Source: Irpex lacteus (Eukaryota > Basidiomycota > Agaricomycetes > Polyporales > Irpicaceae). Taken from it: DNA of 64,000 nucleotides. A program made the translations under genes and the position numbers. Shown here piece after piece: positions 43,523-54,557 of the stretch (positions are counted from its first letter, which is position 1; each line of letters starts with the position of its first letter). The notes beneath the pieces are model-generated. The model was given only the letters and a program-made list of their open reading frames with translations, had not been told where the DNA came from and searched no databases. Location of the stretch: contig MQVO02000013.1 of the NCBI GenBank assembly GCA_001986395.2, positions 558,001-622,000 of the forward strand, given 5' to 3'.

Positions 43523-44782
43523 ATGGCACACTCCCGGACTGCAGCAACTCGGAGTCGTCTTGATGTCTTACCCCTTGAACTTATTTCGATTATCTTCAAA
43601 AACCTCGATAATGACCTGGTCGCGCATGTCACATTCAGCACACTCCGGCCGGACATCTACGATTTCTGTTACAAAGGCCTTGGACCGGAATTCTGGCGAA
43701 ATATCCTTCGCGCTAGCGGGATTTCTACTCCTACGCAGAGCACATTAGATCCTGAAGAATGGAGCTCGTCCACCGAAGGTCCGAACAAGTATGAGGAGTT
43801 AGCAAGGCAATGCGTGGCACACGCCCAAGACTGTAGCCACCCAAAATGTGGTATGGCTCGTATACGTTCGAACGGTGAGAGTTTATGCATATGGTTTCAT
43901 ACCTCGAATCAGAAGCTAATTTACCGGATATGTACTTTGGTACGTATCATAGAGGAGTTCGTGAAGACGTGCCTAGAGCGCGATGCCTCCTCCATGCGTA
44001 CATGGGACGCTGAAGACGACGACGACGAGAAGGGGCTTGGTGGTCTCCTGCAGATGAACCCGGTCTGGGATCATATTATGCTGAAGAGGCACAACTGGCA
44101 TTACCTTCGGCCACCCAGCATGTGGCGTTTCCTCTCCTTCTTACGCCCCGACACGTCGGCATCTACAGATGACGACGACACATTACAGTACGGCGACGAA
44201 TTATATGAGCATCCCATTCTCTGGATGAGCTTCGCATCGTTTCCTCCAGTCACCAAGTTTAGCATTCTATGGGGTGTCCCTTCGCCGATAAAGCCGCATA
44301 ATCGCAATGGTGTCATAGTGGCGGATGTACTACAGCAGGTTTTGAGTGCCCCAGAGTACGTCCTGCCCGATATTGATCTATTCCTCACATACTTATCCTG
44401 TGCTACGCTGATTGTGAAATCTAGACGCTCGAGATACCATATGAGTTGTTCTGAGTTTGTGAAATTCATTGAACGCTCCGAACTAGAAAATGAACTTGAA
44501 GAGCAGAAGCATCCAATCGTTCCTCGAAGCTGGACCCTCAGTGGTATCTTCAACGCACTGGGAAACTTCAAGCTATTGCACTGGCTAACCGTTGTGTGAG
44601 TTTACAACATGATACACAGAAGTGTTTCCAGGACTAATATGAAATTCAGGCGTTGGACAGGATTGAGAGTTGAGGAAATATACGCCAACGAGGTTGTTTG
44701 TGAAATGGAGTTCAAAGCGCAGAAACTCCCCGCAAACTGCGAGGACTTCATCAAGCTCACGACCCGCGGGCTTGATGAATAG
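43523..44782 (+). CDS. F-box-like family protein, copy B
   Basis: ATG 43523 (MAHSRTAATRSRLDVLPLEL); first exon ends at 43874, second begins at 43953, and the last exon follows the intron after LTVV and ends with TAG at 44780-44782. It is very similar to copy A: LPLELISIIFKNL, HVTFSTLRPDIYDFCYKGLGPEFWRNILRASGIS and the Cys/His cluster C-x2-H-x3-C-x-H-P-x-C. The 78-nt first intron has no stop in frame, so an unspliced reading is also open. The start was chosen by alignment with the other copies; the frame is open further upstream from 43379. Confidence 0.72.
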
Positions 44783-44955
44783 TCGCATTTATTTAAACAG
44801 GATTTACTACGAGATATCTAATGAAGTGCCAGCAATTCTCTGCCGATGTATATGTGCAAGGAGTCTGAGTTACAGGTAGGGACTTATAACACTTAACACG
44901 GCACGTATGACACATGTTTTGGTGGACGTAGCGGTGTTCATTGGATGACTTGAAG

Positions 44956-45460
44956 TTACCGTCTCTCTACCGAAGGGTCGGAAGCCGTGAGACGGACGAA
45001 CTCCGAATAGTCATCAGGTAATTTTTGCGTCTTGAACTTCATTCCACAGATAATTGTATTGTCCTCGATGTCATCCAGCTCAAGCCCTGTCCAACGCCTG
45101 AATGCTATGTTAGTATGTGATATCAGTAGTTCGCATATCTATACTCACATAAGAATTAACCAGTCCCTTAAGTCTCCAAATGCTCTAAGGGTGTCCACTA
45201 GAGACCAGCTTCTGGGGATTATCGAATGCGCATCGTCTTTCTCTCGCACGGCGTAGCGTTTGGTGAGCCTCGCGAAATCCGAGCTGTGCATGAAGTAAGA
45301 GTTGTTGTTAATTGTTACCGTCAGTATTGTACTAGGTCCATGCTACGTAGTGATAGGTTATGACCGAGCGCGACGCACTTGTCGAAGATATGTTCTAGCA
45401 CATCCGAGGCCACGACGACGCCGTTGTTATCCTGCGGTTCCATCGTCGTCTCGCAGTCTG
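44956..45460 (-). pseudogene. 3' remnant of an F-box-like paralogue (copy E)
   Basis: Only the last three exon-equivalents remain. They read NNGVVVASDVLEHIFDKCV, then IIPRSWSLVDTLRAFGDLRDWL, then RRWTGLELDDIEDN..FKTQKLPDDYSEFVRLT with a stop at 44958-44956. The N-terminal half (F-box and Cys/His cluster) is absent. The fragment stops about 20 bases from a decayed RING exon (45480), so a deletion removed the promoter and 5' exons. Confidence 0.75.
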
Positions 45461-45479
45461 GTAAAATAGTAAACTGTTC

Positions 45480-45590
45480 ATGGAACGAAAACATATACAG
45501 TTTTATTGCTCGATATGTTACAGCCGGGTCAGCAAAGACATGCGGTGGGTAACATCAATATTGCTACGTCTTCCCATCACCAGGTTGAAC
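45480..45590 (+). pseudogene. Decayed copy of RING gene exon 1 and intron 1 start (copy 1)
   Basis: The sequence from ATG 45480 matches the first exon of the RING gene at 48880 (HIQFYCSICY..VSKD). A 17-base deletion then removes the LLPC codons and alters the splice donor, and the start of intron 1 (GTAACAT..ATTGCTACGT) still follows. It joins directly to the 3' end of F-box copy C. It cannot make a RING domain. Confidence 0.8.
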
Positions 45591-45596
45591 TCTCTT

Positions 45597-46828
45597 TCAC
45601 GGCTGAGGCTTATGCGAATACGTTGTGAGGCGTACAAAGTCCTTGTACTTTTCTGGTAGGTTCTGCGCCTTGAAGTGCATCGTGCAGAAAATCTCGCCAA
45701 GGTCCACCTCGTTCACCTCGAGCCCCACCCAGCGTCTGAGAGCTTCATCAGCCATGGATGAATTACTAGGCAAATCTCACACTTACATGAGCATGAACCA
45801 ATTTCTGAAACTTCCCAGCGCTCTAAGCTTTTGAATGAAAGTCCAGGACTGAGGTAGCATCTCTGGCTCTTTCCCTTCTTCTTCAATTTCGTAGAAATCG
45901 GAGGAGTCGTAGAACGCTTCGAAGAAGTCCAAGCCGTCCACATTACACGACTTGTCACTGCATCACACATCAGCTACGTTCCATCGTCCTGCTAAAAAGG
46001 CCCTGGACGTACATTTCCACTATGTTTTGTAGGACATCAGCGAAGATGACGCCGTCGTCATTCCGAGGTGCTATCGCCCTCTCCCATTCCGAGCATGTAA
46101 CTCGAAACCCAGCGATAGGGGGGAATGCAAAGAAGCTTCTCCATAGTATAGGGTGATGGACGAATTCGTCGCCGTATTGCAGGGAGTCCTGCTCTTCCAG
46201 GCCCGAAGCTCCATGACGGACAAAGGCCGCAGAACGCCACGTTTCTTCAGGTAAGAGTAATTCGAATTCCCGGGTCTTGAACGTGATAGTGTCGATGGCG
46301 GTGCTGAATGAAAATTCCTCATCCGGTAGCTCCGAGAGTACCTCTTGATCGTCCTCGTCACTGGGGTCGAGCGTGTCCATGAGGGATATACCGGAATTTA
46401 CGCTCGCCCGCATGAGCTCCTCTGGAACGTGTCCCGTGCTATTATATAGTAATAATAACCATCAAGACGGTAATGTCGTACTTACCGTTTTCCCGTAGAC
46501 GAGCCATACCACACTTGGGGTGTTTGCATACCTCGGCGTGGGCCACGCATTCCCTCGCCAACTTCTCCCAGTCGCCGGGTGATACCAAACTCTCGTCGTC
46601 GTGTTGGCTACGTTCCAAGGTAGACAGCCCACTGGCGCGGAGTATGTGTTTCCAGAATGCCCTACTCTTGTCCTTATAGCAGAACTCGTAAATGTCTGGC
46701 CTGAGTGTGCTGAACGTGACGTGCGCGACCAGGTCGTGACCGAGGTTTGTAGAGATCATAGAAATAAGCTCTAGAGGCAATAGTTCGAGATAGTTTGTTG
46801 CCGCACTAGATAGTCTAGATTGTGCCAT
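45597..46828 (-). CDS. F-box-like family protein, copy C
   Basis: ATG 46828 (MAQSRLSSAATNYLELLPLELISMI). Exon 1 ends at 46486 inside RLRENG. Exon 2 starts at an AG near 46418 with EELMRASVNSGISLMDTLDPSDED, and two more exons run to TGA 45599-45597 (..FVRLTTYSHKPQP). It shares the HVTFSTLRPDIYEFCYK block, the ILRASGLSTLERS block and the Cys/His cluster C-x2-H-x3-C-x-H-P-x-C with the other copies. It is closest to copy D, and both end with the same YSHKPQP tail. The reverse-strand pair C/D is separated by a decayed RING exon. Confidence 0.72.
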
Positions 46829-47030
46829 GATAGGATGAGATCTAGAGGCTACTTCGTGGGTGGCACAGAACATTGAGCACTAGCCACCTACTACTCAACC
46901 GCGTGTCGGCAAAACGCGGTCACATGATCGTCACGTTCACGACTCGGACTTCTGCGAGCAACCGTGACACAGCCTACATTTCGCCAAATACTTTCCACTA
47001 CTCTAAGAGACAACGCCTATTATATACGGC

Positions 47031-47126
47031 ATGGTACGAAAACATATACATCATTGTTGCTCGATATGTTACGGCTAGGTGGATAACATCAGTATTACTA
47101 CGTCTTCCCATTACCGGGTTGAACAC
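47031..47126 (+). pseudogene. Decayed copy of RING gene exon 1 (copy 2)
   Basis: From ATG 47031 the sequence aligns with the RING exon at 48880 (ARG-LYS-HIS-ILE then CCSICYG), but a TAG replaces the Trp codon right after the first CxxC pair. The bases upstream (CTCTAAGAG..ATATACGGC) match the promoter of the live RING gene, and the intron start follows in diverged form. Confidence 0.8.
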
Positions 47127-47270
47127 GGGGTATTTCGCCAATATCCTCAGTCATGCGCAACTGGCGTTATCGCAGCGCCTGGACATCGATATACTGATAT
47201 TACGGTGCAAGTTAAGGATTGATTGGTTACTTAGTGAAGACTGTCCGACCATGAGTATACAAGCTCGTCT

Positions 47271-48494
47271 TTACGGCTGAGGCTTATGCGAATACGTTGT
47301 GAGGCGTACAAAATCCTTGTAGCTATCAGGCAGTTTCTGCGCTTCGAAGCGTATCGTACAGAAAATCTCGTCGAGGTCGATCTCGTTCACCTCTAGTCCT
47401 ACCCAACGCCTGAAAAGCTTGATCAGCCGTGCAAAAATTGCTGGTCGAGCCTCATACTCACACGATCTTGAACCAATTTCTGAATTTTGCCAGTGCTCTG
47501 AGCGTGTTAGTGAGGCTCCAGCTTTGAGGAATTATCACGGAATGTTCTTCATCTTCCCTCTCCAAATCGGAATATTCATACAAGTCAAGGAAGCCCGAAG
47601 CATCCACACCAAACGATTGGTCGCTATATTTGAACATCAGTGTTCCATTGTATTGGCAGTGATTAAGGCACTGGACGTACATCTCCACAATATTCTGTAG
47701 AACATCAGCAAGGATAACACCATCAGCATTGCGAGGCGCTATGGCCCTATCCCACTTTGTGGAGGTGACGCGAAACCCAGCGATAGGGGGGAACGCGAAG
47801 AAGCTTCTCCACAATATAGGGTGATGAACGAATTCATCGTCATATTGCAGCGAGTCCTGCTGTTCAGCATTAGAAACTTCATGACGGATAAAGGCGGCAT
47901 CTCGCCACGTCTCAATAGGGAGGTTCGCTGCGTGTTCGCGGGTTTTGAACGTAATAATGTCCAAAGTCGAGTTGAATTTCGGGTAGACAGGGAGCTCCCA
48001 GAGTAACTCTTTATCCACTTCGTCGCTGGCGTCGAGTGTTCGCATGAGCGCTATACCGGAACTTATGCTCGCCCGCATGAGCTCCTCTGAATTTCGTCCC
48101 GTGAAGTTCAATGTATGAGAGAAATCAAGACGAACTAGTAACACTTACCGTTTTCCCGTAAACGAGGCATACCACACCTGGGGTGCTTGCAAGTCTCAGC
48201 GTGTGCCACGCATTCCCTCGCCAACTTCTCCCATTGACCGCGTGAAGAAAGACTCGCGTCGGTTTCGAGGTCGTGCTCGCTAAGTTCTAAAGTAGACAAA
48301 CCGCTGGCACGGAGTATGGGCTCCCAGAACCCCCGACCACGGTTTTTGTAGCAAAACTCATAGATGTCGGGCCTGAGCTTGCTGAACGTGACGTGCGCCA
48401 CGAGATCATGACCTAGGTTCTCGAAGATCATTGATATCAGCTCAAGGGGCAAGAGCTCAAGATAACTCGTTGCCATTCTTCTAGGTTGTGCCAT
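47271..48494 (-). CDS. F-box-like family protein, copy D
   Basis: ATG 48494 (MAQPRRMATSYLELLPLELISMIFENLGHDL). Exon 1 ends inside RLRENG, exon 2 begins EELMRASISSGIALMRTLDASDEVDKE, and the last exon ends with TAA at 47273-47271 (..FVRLTTYSHKPQP). The Cys/His cluster is kept although Lys is changed (CKHPRCGM). It is divergent to the intact RING gene, with 385 bp between the starts; this head-to-head pair seems to be the unit that was duplicated. The frame upstream of the ATG is open and contains a hydrophobic stretch, but alignment with copy C supports the start given. Confidence 0.72.
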
Positions 48495-48879
48495 AGTAAC
48501 TGCCAGTGTTAAAAGTGAGCCTACTAGGAGGAGTAAGACGAGTAGAATGTCGAGCACCGACCGCAAGCGTAAGTAGTCGCTAGTCACTAATCACTAGTGG
48601 CTTAGGAGGTCGCAGTACGCGAAATGGCTTCTCAATGGCTTGTGTCGGGTAGACGATGGCTTGAGGCAGTAAGTAGCTGACTCATGGCCGGCCGCCACGA
48701 CGACCAAATTAGGCCAAGGGCGCGTCACGACCGTCACGCATAGGAACGTGCAACCGCGGTCACATGATCGTCACATCCGCGCGACTCTCAGAGGCCGATC
48801 GTCAGCTTCGCTCTCAGCAGCAAGCAACATAAGTTAGCTCGTGCACCTTTCACTTCTCTAAGAGGCAACCATATACGGC

Positions 48880-50471
48880 ATGGGGCAAAAACATATCCAG
48901 TTTTATTGCTCGATATGTTACGGCTGGGTCAGTAAAGACATCATACGTCTATTGCCATGCGGTGAGTAACATTGATATTGCTACGTTTCTCCATAAGAGC
49001 TAGTCTATTGAACGATTTATTATGCCGTATGTATTCTAGGGCACGCATACTGCGTAGAATGTATCTCGAACATGACTAGACACAGACGATGCACATGCCC
49101 CGAGTGCAGAACACGATTCACTGCAAAGGATCTCCCTCAGATTTACTGTGACGTCCGCGACAAACGAACACGGCAGCTCCTCGCAGCCACCAGATCGGAT
49201 GAAGCTACTACTATCGACCTTACAGACCCACTGTCATCTTCACGTGCTGGGACGCCGACACAAGATGTGGACGAGGACGACGAAGAGAGTGGCTCAGGCG
49301 GAGGGTATCCTCCTTATGTGCAGAATCACGCGGCGCGGTGTGTAGACTTGGTGGCGGAGTTGGATAAGAAAGCGACGGATGCTCAGGTGAAGAAGGCGGG
49401 GGTGGAGGTCAAGGCCGTGGTAGATGGAATAGACGCGAGGCCGGGCGATAATATCTGGGCAAGTGCTTATACCAATGATATCCACACGACTCACCAACCT
49501 TTGAATCTTAGATGCTACTCAAAGAGCTTGCGACGTTCCTCATCGATGTTGCCACGCCTCTGTTCCGGGAGGTCGCAACATCCAGACAAGTTATACTAGC
49601 CAAAGACCTCGAGAAACGACGAATCACAGAAGACCTAGTTGCCGAGAAACGCATCAACAAGCGGTACAAAGAGCAGCTCGACTCGAACCAACGATCACTC
49701 GGCGAGGCACAGTACGCGGCCACTACAGCCATCAAAGAGAAAAAGGTGCTCGAACAACTGGTGCAGACGCTAGAGAAAGACGCGTCGACGCATGGAGATA
49801 TGAAGAGCAGGCTTGCTGAGGCTACGGAGGAAGTGAAGAAGCTGAAGCGGTATAATTTGTCGAGGAAGCAGAAGGTGAGTGGGCAGTCGAGGTTCGAGTA
49901 CCGGATATAATTTGATTTGTGTACGATTGTGTCTATGTAGGAAGAGAGCTTGCGGAAGGATATCGCGAGGCTGCAAGAAGAGCTGCAGGAAGCTCAGAGT
50001 GGGCTTGCGGGACACTCGGTTCAACCCGTGACTGCACGGAAACGTTCGCCTTCACCAGAACTGGTTATCGTGAGCGACGATGACTTGAGTCGTGCTTTCG
50101 AGGTATGCACGGCACCGCTCGCGTGTCTCCTGCTACTCACCGTCTTCCTCACACAGACAGGAATTCATCGCGACGTCTCTCCTAAACCCTCCTCGTCCAA
50201 CTCCAGAAACCCTCCTCCGCCTGTACCCGCCACTTCAAGTTCACCAACGCCTCCTACTAGAATCCGTCGACTACCTGTCCTACCTCCCGATCCTAAAAAA
50301 TTTGGCACCGACTGGAGTTTCCAGCAGAAACCACCGGCGAAGCGGAAACGCCTGGGCGTGAACTATAACGATAGCAAGGGGAAGGGGTTGCCTTGGAAGG
50401 TTACGTCGGATGGACGGCCTGCTGTTCCGTTGCAGCTGGGTCCGCGGGTTAAGCTTAACAAACGGAATTGA
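48880..50471 (+). CDS. RING-finger/coiled-coil protein
   Basis: Exon 1 48880-48961 reads MGQKHIQFYCSICYGWV.. up to LLPCG. Exon 2 starts at 49040 with HAYCVECISNM..CTCPECRTRF, which completes a C3HC4 RING split by intron 1 at the CGH. Exon 2 seems to end at 49456, before a GC donor (GCAAGT). Exon 3 (49512-49874) is a long coiled coil (LEKRRITEDLVAEKRINKRY). Later exons hold EEELQEAQSG and a basic Pro/Ser-rich tail with KKFGTDWSFQQKPPAKRKRLG, ending at TGA 50469-50471. It is a probable ubiquitin ligase with unknown target. Exon 1 is easy to miss, because it lies in sequence that is repeated twice more in the F-box array. Confidence 0.82.
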
Positions 50472-50709
50472 ACGGCTATACGTCCGTGCTATGTTGCTCG
50501 TTGGAACATACAGTATACTCAGATAGTCATCTTACTCACTTACATACTTACTTTCCCACTTAATCTCACTCCTACGCATGCACGGAACCATGGAACCATC
50601 ACAATTGCAATAGATCATACTTATATCCAGACTGTACCATATCATACAAACACACACAAATCACCCTCCAATATAACTTAAATACCCTTCCTACAACCGA
50701 CACTCCAGA

Positions 50710-52085
50710 CTACAACTTCGCCTTAACAGAGACCTTCGCTGCGTTCTCCGTAAGCACCTTCGCCGCCTCATTGATCATGTTATCGACGATCTGCTGTGCG
50801 GGGAGGACCTCGTCGATGAGCGCAGAGACACGTCCGATCAGGAAGGTGCGCGCGTTGAGAGACTTTTCGGGGTGCTTCTCCATTTCGTGCTCGTGGGGGA
50901 TGATACCCTTTGAGGTGAGCTCTTTGATCTCTGCTTGGCGGTTGTTGTTCCTGTAAATAGACGAGCAAACAAGGTCAGAATAAACTTGCTCTGATATAAT
51001 AAGTTGAGCAAGGAACCGAATACTGACCAGTCATCAACATAAGGCGTCCTCCTCACACGCAACGGCCGTCCAGTATAAATAAGCGTAGTCACAGCATCCT
51101 CATACCCCGCACTCAGCACAGCGTCCTTATGTGCCTTCGGCGCGCCAGCCTCGGTACTAGCAACGAACCTCGTGCCGACCCACACGGCCTGAGCACCCCA
51201 CGAAAGGTTAGCAGCAAGCGCGCGTCCATCGTGGACGGCACCTGCACCGATGACATACACTGGGTGCCCTGTCAGGGGGGATTTGTGTCCCTTGACGGCG
51301 TCGACGCAGGCGGGGATGAGGATCGAGGCGGGGATGTCGCCGGTGTGGCCGCCTCCTTCGCCGGCTTGGGCGCAGATGAGGTCGACGCCGGAGGCGAGGG
51401 CTTTGGGGACGTGTTTGGGGTGGCCGACCATCTAGAGTATGAATGAGTAAGGGGAGGAGGAGAGGAGGGAGTGGTGAAGACGTACGTTCATGACGAGGAT
51501 GCCGGCTTTGTGGAGCTTCTCTACTGCCCATTGAGGAGGCACGCCGATAGCGCAGACGAAGAGCTTGGCTTTCTCTTCGATGATGACGTCGATGAGCTCG
51601 GGAAGTTGACCTTTGGTGTAGTCGTACTGTACATGTATCCGTTAGCCGTCAATACACTGACAACGAAGATACGCTCTCAATATATTCATGGACTCACGTT
51701 GGTCTTACGTGCGTTACCACCGACCTGAGGCAACAACAGGTCCACACCAAACGGTGCATTCTTGTCCTTGAGGTCCGCCTTGATGGCGTGAATCTGTCCA
51801 TGTCGAAGTCAATGACGAGCTCGCACGACTGAAGGACAACAAACGAATGACGCACCTGTGAACGCAAGACCTTGGCGGTGTATCCGACACCTCCAATGAC
51901 ACCCAAGCCTCCAGCGTTGGTGACTGCAGCAGCGAGCTCAGGGCCAGCCGCGACGTTCATACCTAACAATCGTGTAAAGTCAACAACCCGGTCGCATGAG
52001 AGGATCCTTTGAGAGACTTACCAGCGAGGAGGATGGGATGTTTGATCCCGAAGAGCTCAGTGATGGGCGTAGTGATAACTGACAT
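50710..52085 (-). CDS. Nitronate monooxygenase (2-nitropropane dioxygenase family)
   Basis: Start ATG 52085 (MSVITTPITELFGIKHPILLAG), stop TAG 50712-50710, several short introns. TIM-barrel FMN enzyme signatures are in order: GIKHPILLAGMNVAAGPELAAAVTNAGGLGVIGG, then PFGVDLLLPQ, LICAQAGEGGGHTGD with the catalytic-type His, YVIGAGAVHDGRALAANLSWGAQAVWVGTRFVASTEA, and a C-terminal helical part (PEKSLNARTFLIGRVSALIDEVLPAQQIVDNMI). The family oxidises nitronates such as propionate 3-nitronate, a plant and fungal toxin, to the carbonyl compound and nitrite. No targeting signal seen. Confidence 0.9.
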
Positions 52086-52813
52086 TTTGTGTTGAGAAGA
52101 AGAGAGGAGAGGAGAGAAGGAAGAGTGGGAGGAGGAGGTCAAGACGAACACGGTTTATAAGAGACAGGCGCTCCGGTAAATGTTCCAATGCGCACGAATG
52201 CACATGTCACTGAGATCAGGCGCATGTGATATCGGGCGACAGTGATGACGCACTGCCTGAAAAGGAAGGCCCGCTGTTACTTCTTCCAAGTGCCAACTTT
52301 CGCGCAGCCTGCGGCATACGGGCTCGAGAGTCATTCGATTATGGAGCACAAAGCTCCAAAAGTCGGACGTATATGCTAATAGGAACATTGACCATGATAA
52401 TGAGTACGCGTACAACGTTCGAGATCGGCTATTTTCAGATACAGCGTTGAACTTGCATCAGTGGCTACAACTCAAACCAGAAATGAGGGAAGCAATACCG
52501 TGATGCTGTATGTACGGTAGTAAATACGGTTCCAAACAATCGTATATAGCTATTCAAAATGTAAATAGACGTGGCTCGCGAGAGAAGTATACTGGTAAGT
52601 AGTAAGTACCACCAAAAGTCCTCCAAGTTGGACGGCACGCGACAAGACTTCGAGTCGTATACGCACGCGAAGAATACTCGCATAAGTATCGCATATTGTC
52701 CAGAATAAGCCTAAGTGGTTTGAGTGAGTGCCCCACTGATTCGCTGAAATTTCGATAGATGAATCTATCCAGGCAGAACCGAGTCAGTGTAACGTGGCAT
52801 CATGATAAAGGTA
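52086..52813. other. Intergenic, no gene seen
   Basis: Promoter side of the nitronate monooxygenase gene and 3' side of the first BTB gene. No supportable ORF. Confidence 0.6.
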
Positions 52814-53761
52814 CTACAATGTACGTACTGCGGATATGGCTTGATCGACAGCGGCCGCGAAGTGCTTTTGGAAGGACACAAGGTTGTCCGCCAAGTTTTC
52901 AGCTTTGTCGAACCAGTCTTTGGAAGACGACTGCAGTAAGTTGGATAACGGAGCATCGAATATAACTTTGCTATGTGGTCGCGTGGCGAGTATATCCAAG
53001 GCTTTAGATATGTACTGGTCGAAGCTAGTCGGCACAGACTTGGACCTTACGTCCCTGGAGGAAGAAGTACCCTTGCACTCTAATAGATTTCTCCGAAAGA
53101 AAGACCTCGTCACGGTCCTAGACCAAAGAAATTCACGCTCCCACGTGTCTGGCATTGATTGGGCGGCGGCAACGCTACAAGCTTGACGGTACTCCAAAAG
53201 ATTACAATAATCCGCCCCCGTGATATCAGCCATTTCCGGAATAGTTTTGTGCACCAGAGGCGTGTATAGCGACGCCCTCGCGGCTATCTTCATCTCGTCC
53301 TGCAAGCGTTTCTTGCATGCCACGGCATACACTCGTATGGAGTCCTTCTCGGCGAAGAGCTCGAAATGTTTCGCCACAACTTTCTGTGCGTGTGGCATCA
53401 TGTACTTGCGAACGGCCTCCATGGCCCCAAACGCGTCGTCCATAGTGCCGAGCGAATGCGCGACTTCGTAAGGAGGATAGTAGAGATGAAGAATGAAGGT
53501 CAGGACAGTGCTCGTCTCCGTCATCGTCATGACCGGTACACCGTCGATCATCTCTTCGCCACATCGAAGGGATGCGTTCGGTGCTGGAGTCGCATGTGCG
53601 AATAGATCGTCAAAGACTGACGACGCTTCTGCTAGGATGCCCTTGCGAACGCGGAAATACACGTCATCGGATGCCTGTAGGATCACGTCTGCAGTGGGCT
53701 TGTCGAATGGCGCAGGAGCCCATTTGAGCTCGGTGCTCGAGGAGGGAGGTGTCGTGGACAT
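52814..53761 (-). CDS. BTB/POZ domain protein, copy 1
   Basis: ATG 53761 (MSTTPPSSSTELKWAPAPFDKPTADVILQ), 315 aa in one exon. The BTB core follows the mushroom pattern: ADVILQASDDVYFRVRKGILAEASSVFDDLF, a variable loop (APNASLRCGEEMIDGVPVM), then TVLTFILHLYYPPYE and a helical tail (AVRKYMMPHAQKVVAKHFELFAE). BTB proteins dimerise and often bring substrates to Cul3 ligases, but no partner domain is visible here. Copy 2 lies about 800 bp further right in the same direction and starts with almost the same 30 residues, so they are tandem duplicates. The frame is open upstream of the chosen ATG (from 53905); the shared start with copy 2 decides it. Confidence 0.82.
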   Translation of the reverse strand: MSTTPPSSSTELKWAPAPFDKPTADVILQASDDVYFRVRKGILAEASSVFDDLFAHATPAPNASLRCGEEMIDGVPVMTMTETSTVLTFILHLYYPPYEVAHSLGTMDDAFGAMEAVRKYMMPHAQKVVAKHFELFAEKDSIRVYAVACKKRLQDEMKIAARASLYTPLVHKTIPEMADITGADYCNLLEYRQACSVAAAQSMPDTWEREFLWSRTVTRSFFRRNLLECKGTSSSRDVRSKSVPTSFDQYISKALDILATRPHSKVIFDAPLSNLLQSSSKDWFDKAENLADNLVSFQKHFAAAVDQAISAVRTL

Positions 53762-54557
53762 GGATAGATCGGTCGCGAAAGGTTGTCTGTGAATGAGGGG
53801 TAACTTCAATAGAGAGTACGTGGTGGTAGGGATGAAGCAGTACCCAAAGGTTACAGACGCTTGCCCGCCTCTGCACACGTTGTGGCGTGGGAGCAGAGCA
53901 GGCATGGGTACCCAAAGGTCCCAAACGCTGGCAAAGACATATTGTGACTATATATGGTTCTGGACGTGCTTGACCCAGTTCCGCCACTGTATAGGTATCA
54001 CACGCTATTTTTTCACAACTACACGTACTAGGACCTAGATAGTTTTACCACGATGAGTACGAGCACAATCTAAATACTAGCATCAACCGGTTGCGAATCA
54101 GCGATAACATTTAGCATTGGGGTGCGTAAGAGAAGCAGTCGGGGACTCGGGAGAGGTGCATGGGGCCGATGACACTATGATGCACATCGAATATATGCTA
54201 TCGTCCGTCTGTGACGTGAAGCGGTAGGTATCTTCAGAGGAAAGCCATACGGCTTCTACTATATGTCGGCCTGCTCTGCGAAGAGGGAGTCAAAAATATG
54301 AAGTAAGTAGCGGTCGTTTTCGTGGTCAACGACGTGGAAAGTTGTCTACGAACCGAACACGTTAACACGGGCTCAAGATACAGTAGACTGATGTACGAGT
54401 TATACACATGATGTGCTTACTAACAAGATGTTGTTCAAACACGGCGACGTTAAACTATGTCGTCCGGTTCCGCAATGCCTCACTAGCCTGATGAATGGTC
54501 GACAAACTGATCTGTTATTTCCAAAAGTGATGGTGAGCTGGTATCAAGTAGCTGGCA
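53762..54557. other. Intergenic between the BTB copies
   Basis: About 800 bases. No gene or clear repeat recognised. Confidence 0.6.

Noticed and set aside
47271..48587. Upstream extension of F-box copy D with a hydrophobic start (from 48587)
   Set aside because: Alignment with copy C supports the ATG at 48494; the hydrophobic stretch is in the promoter region.
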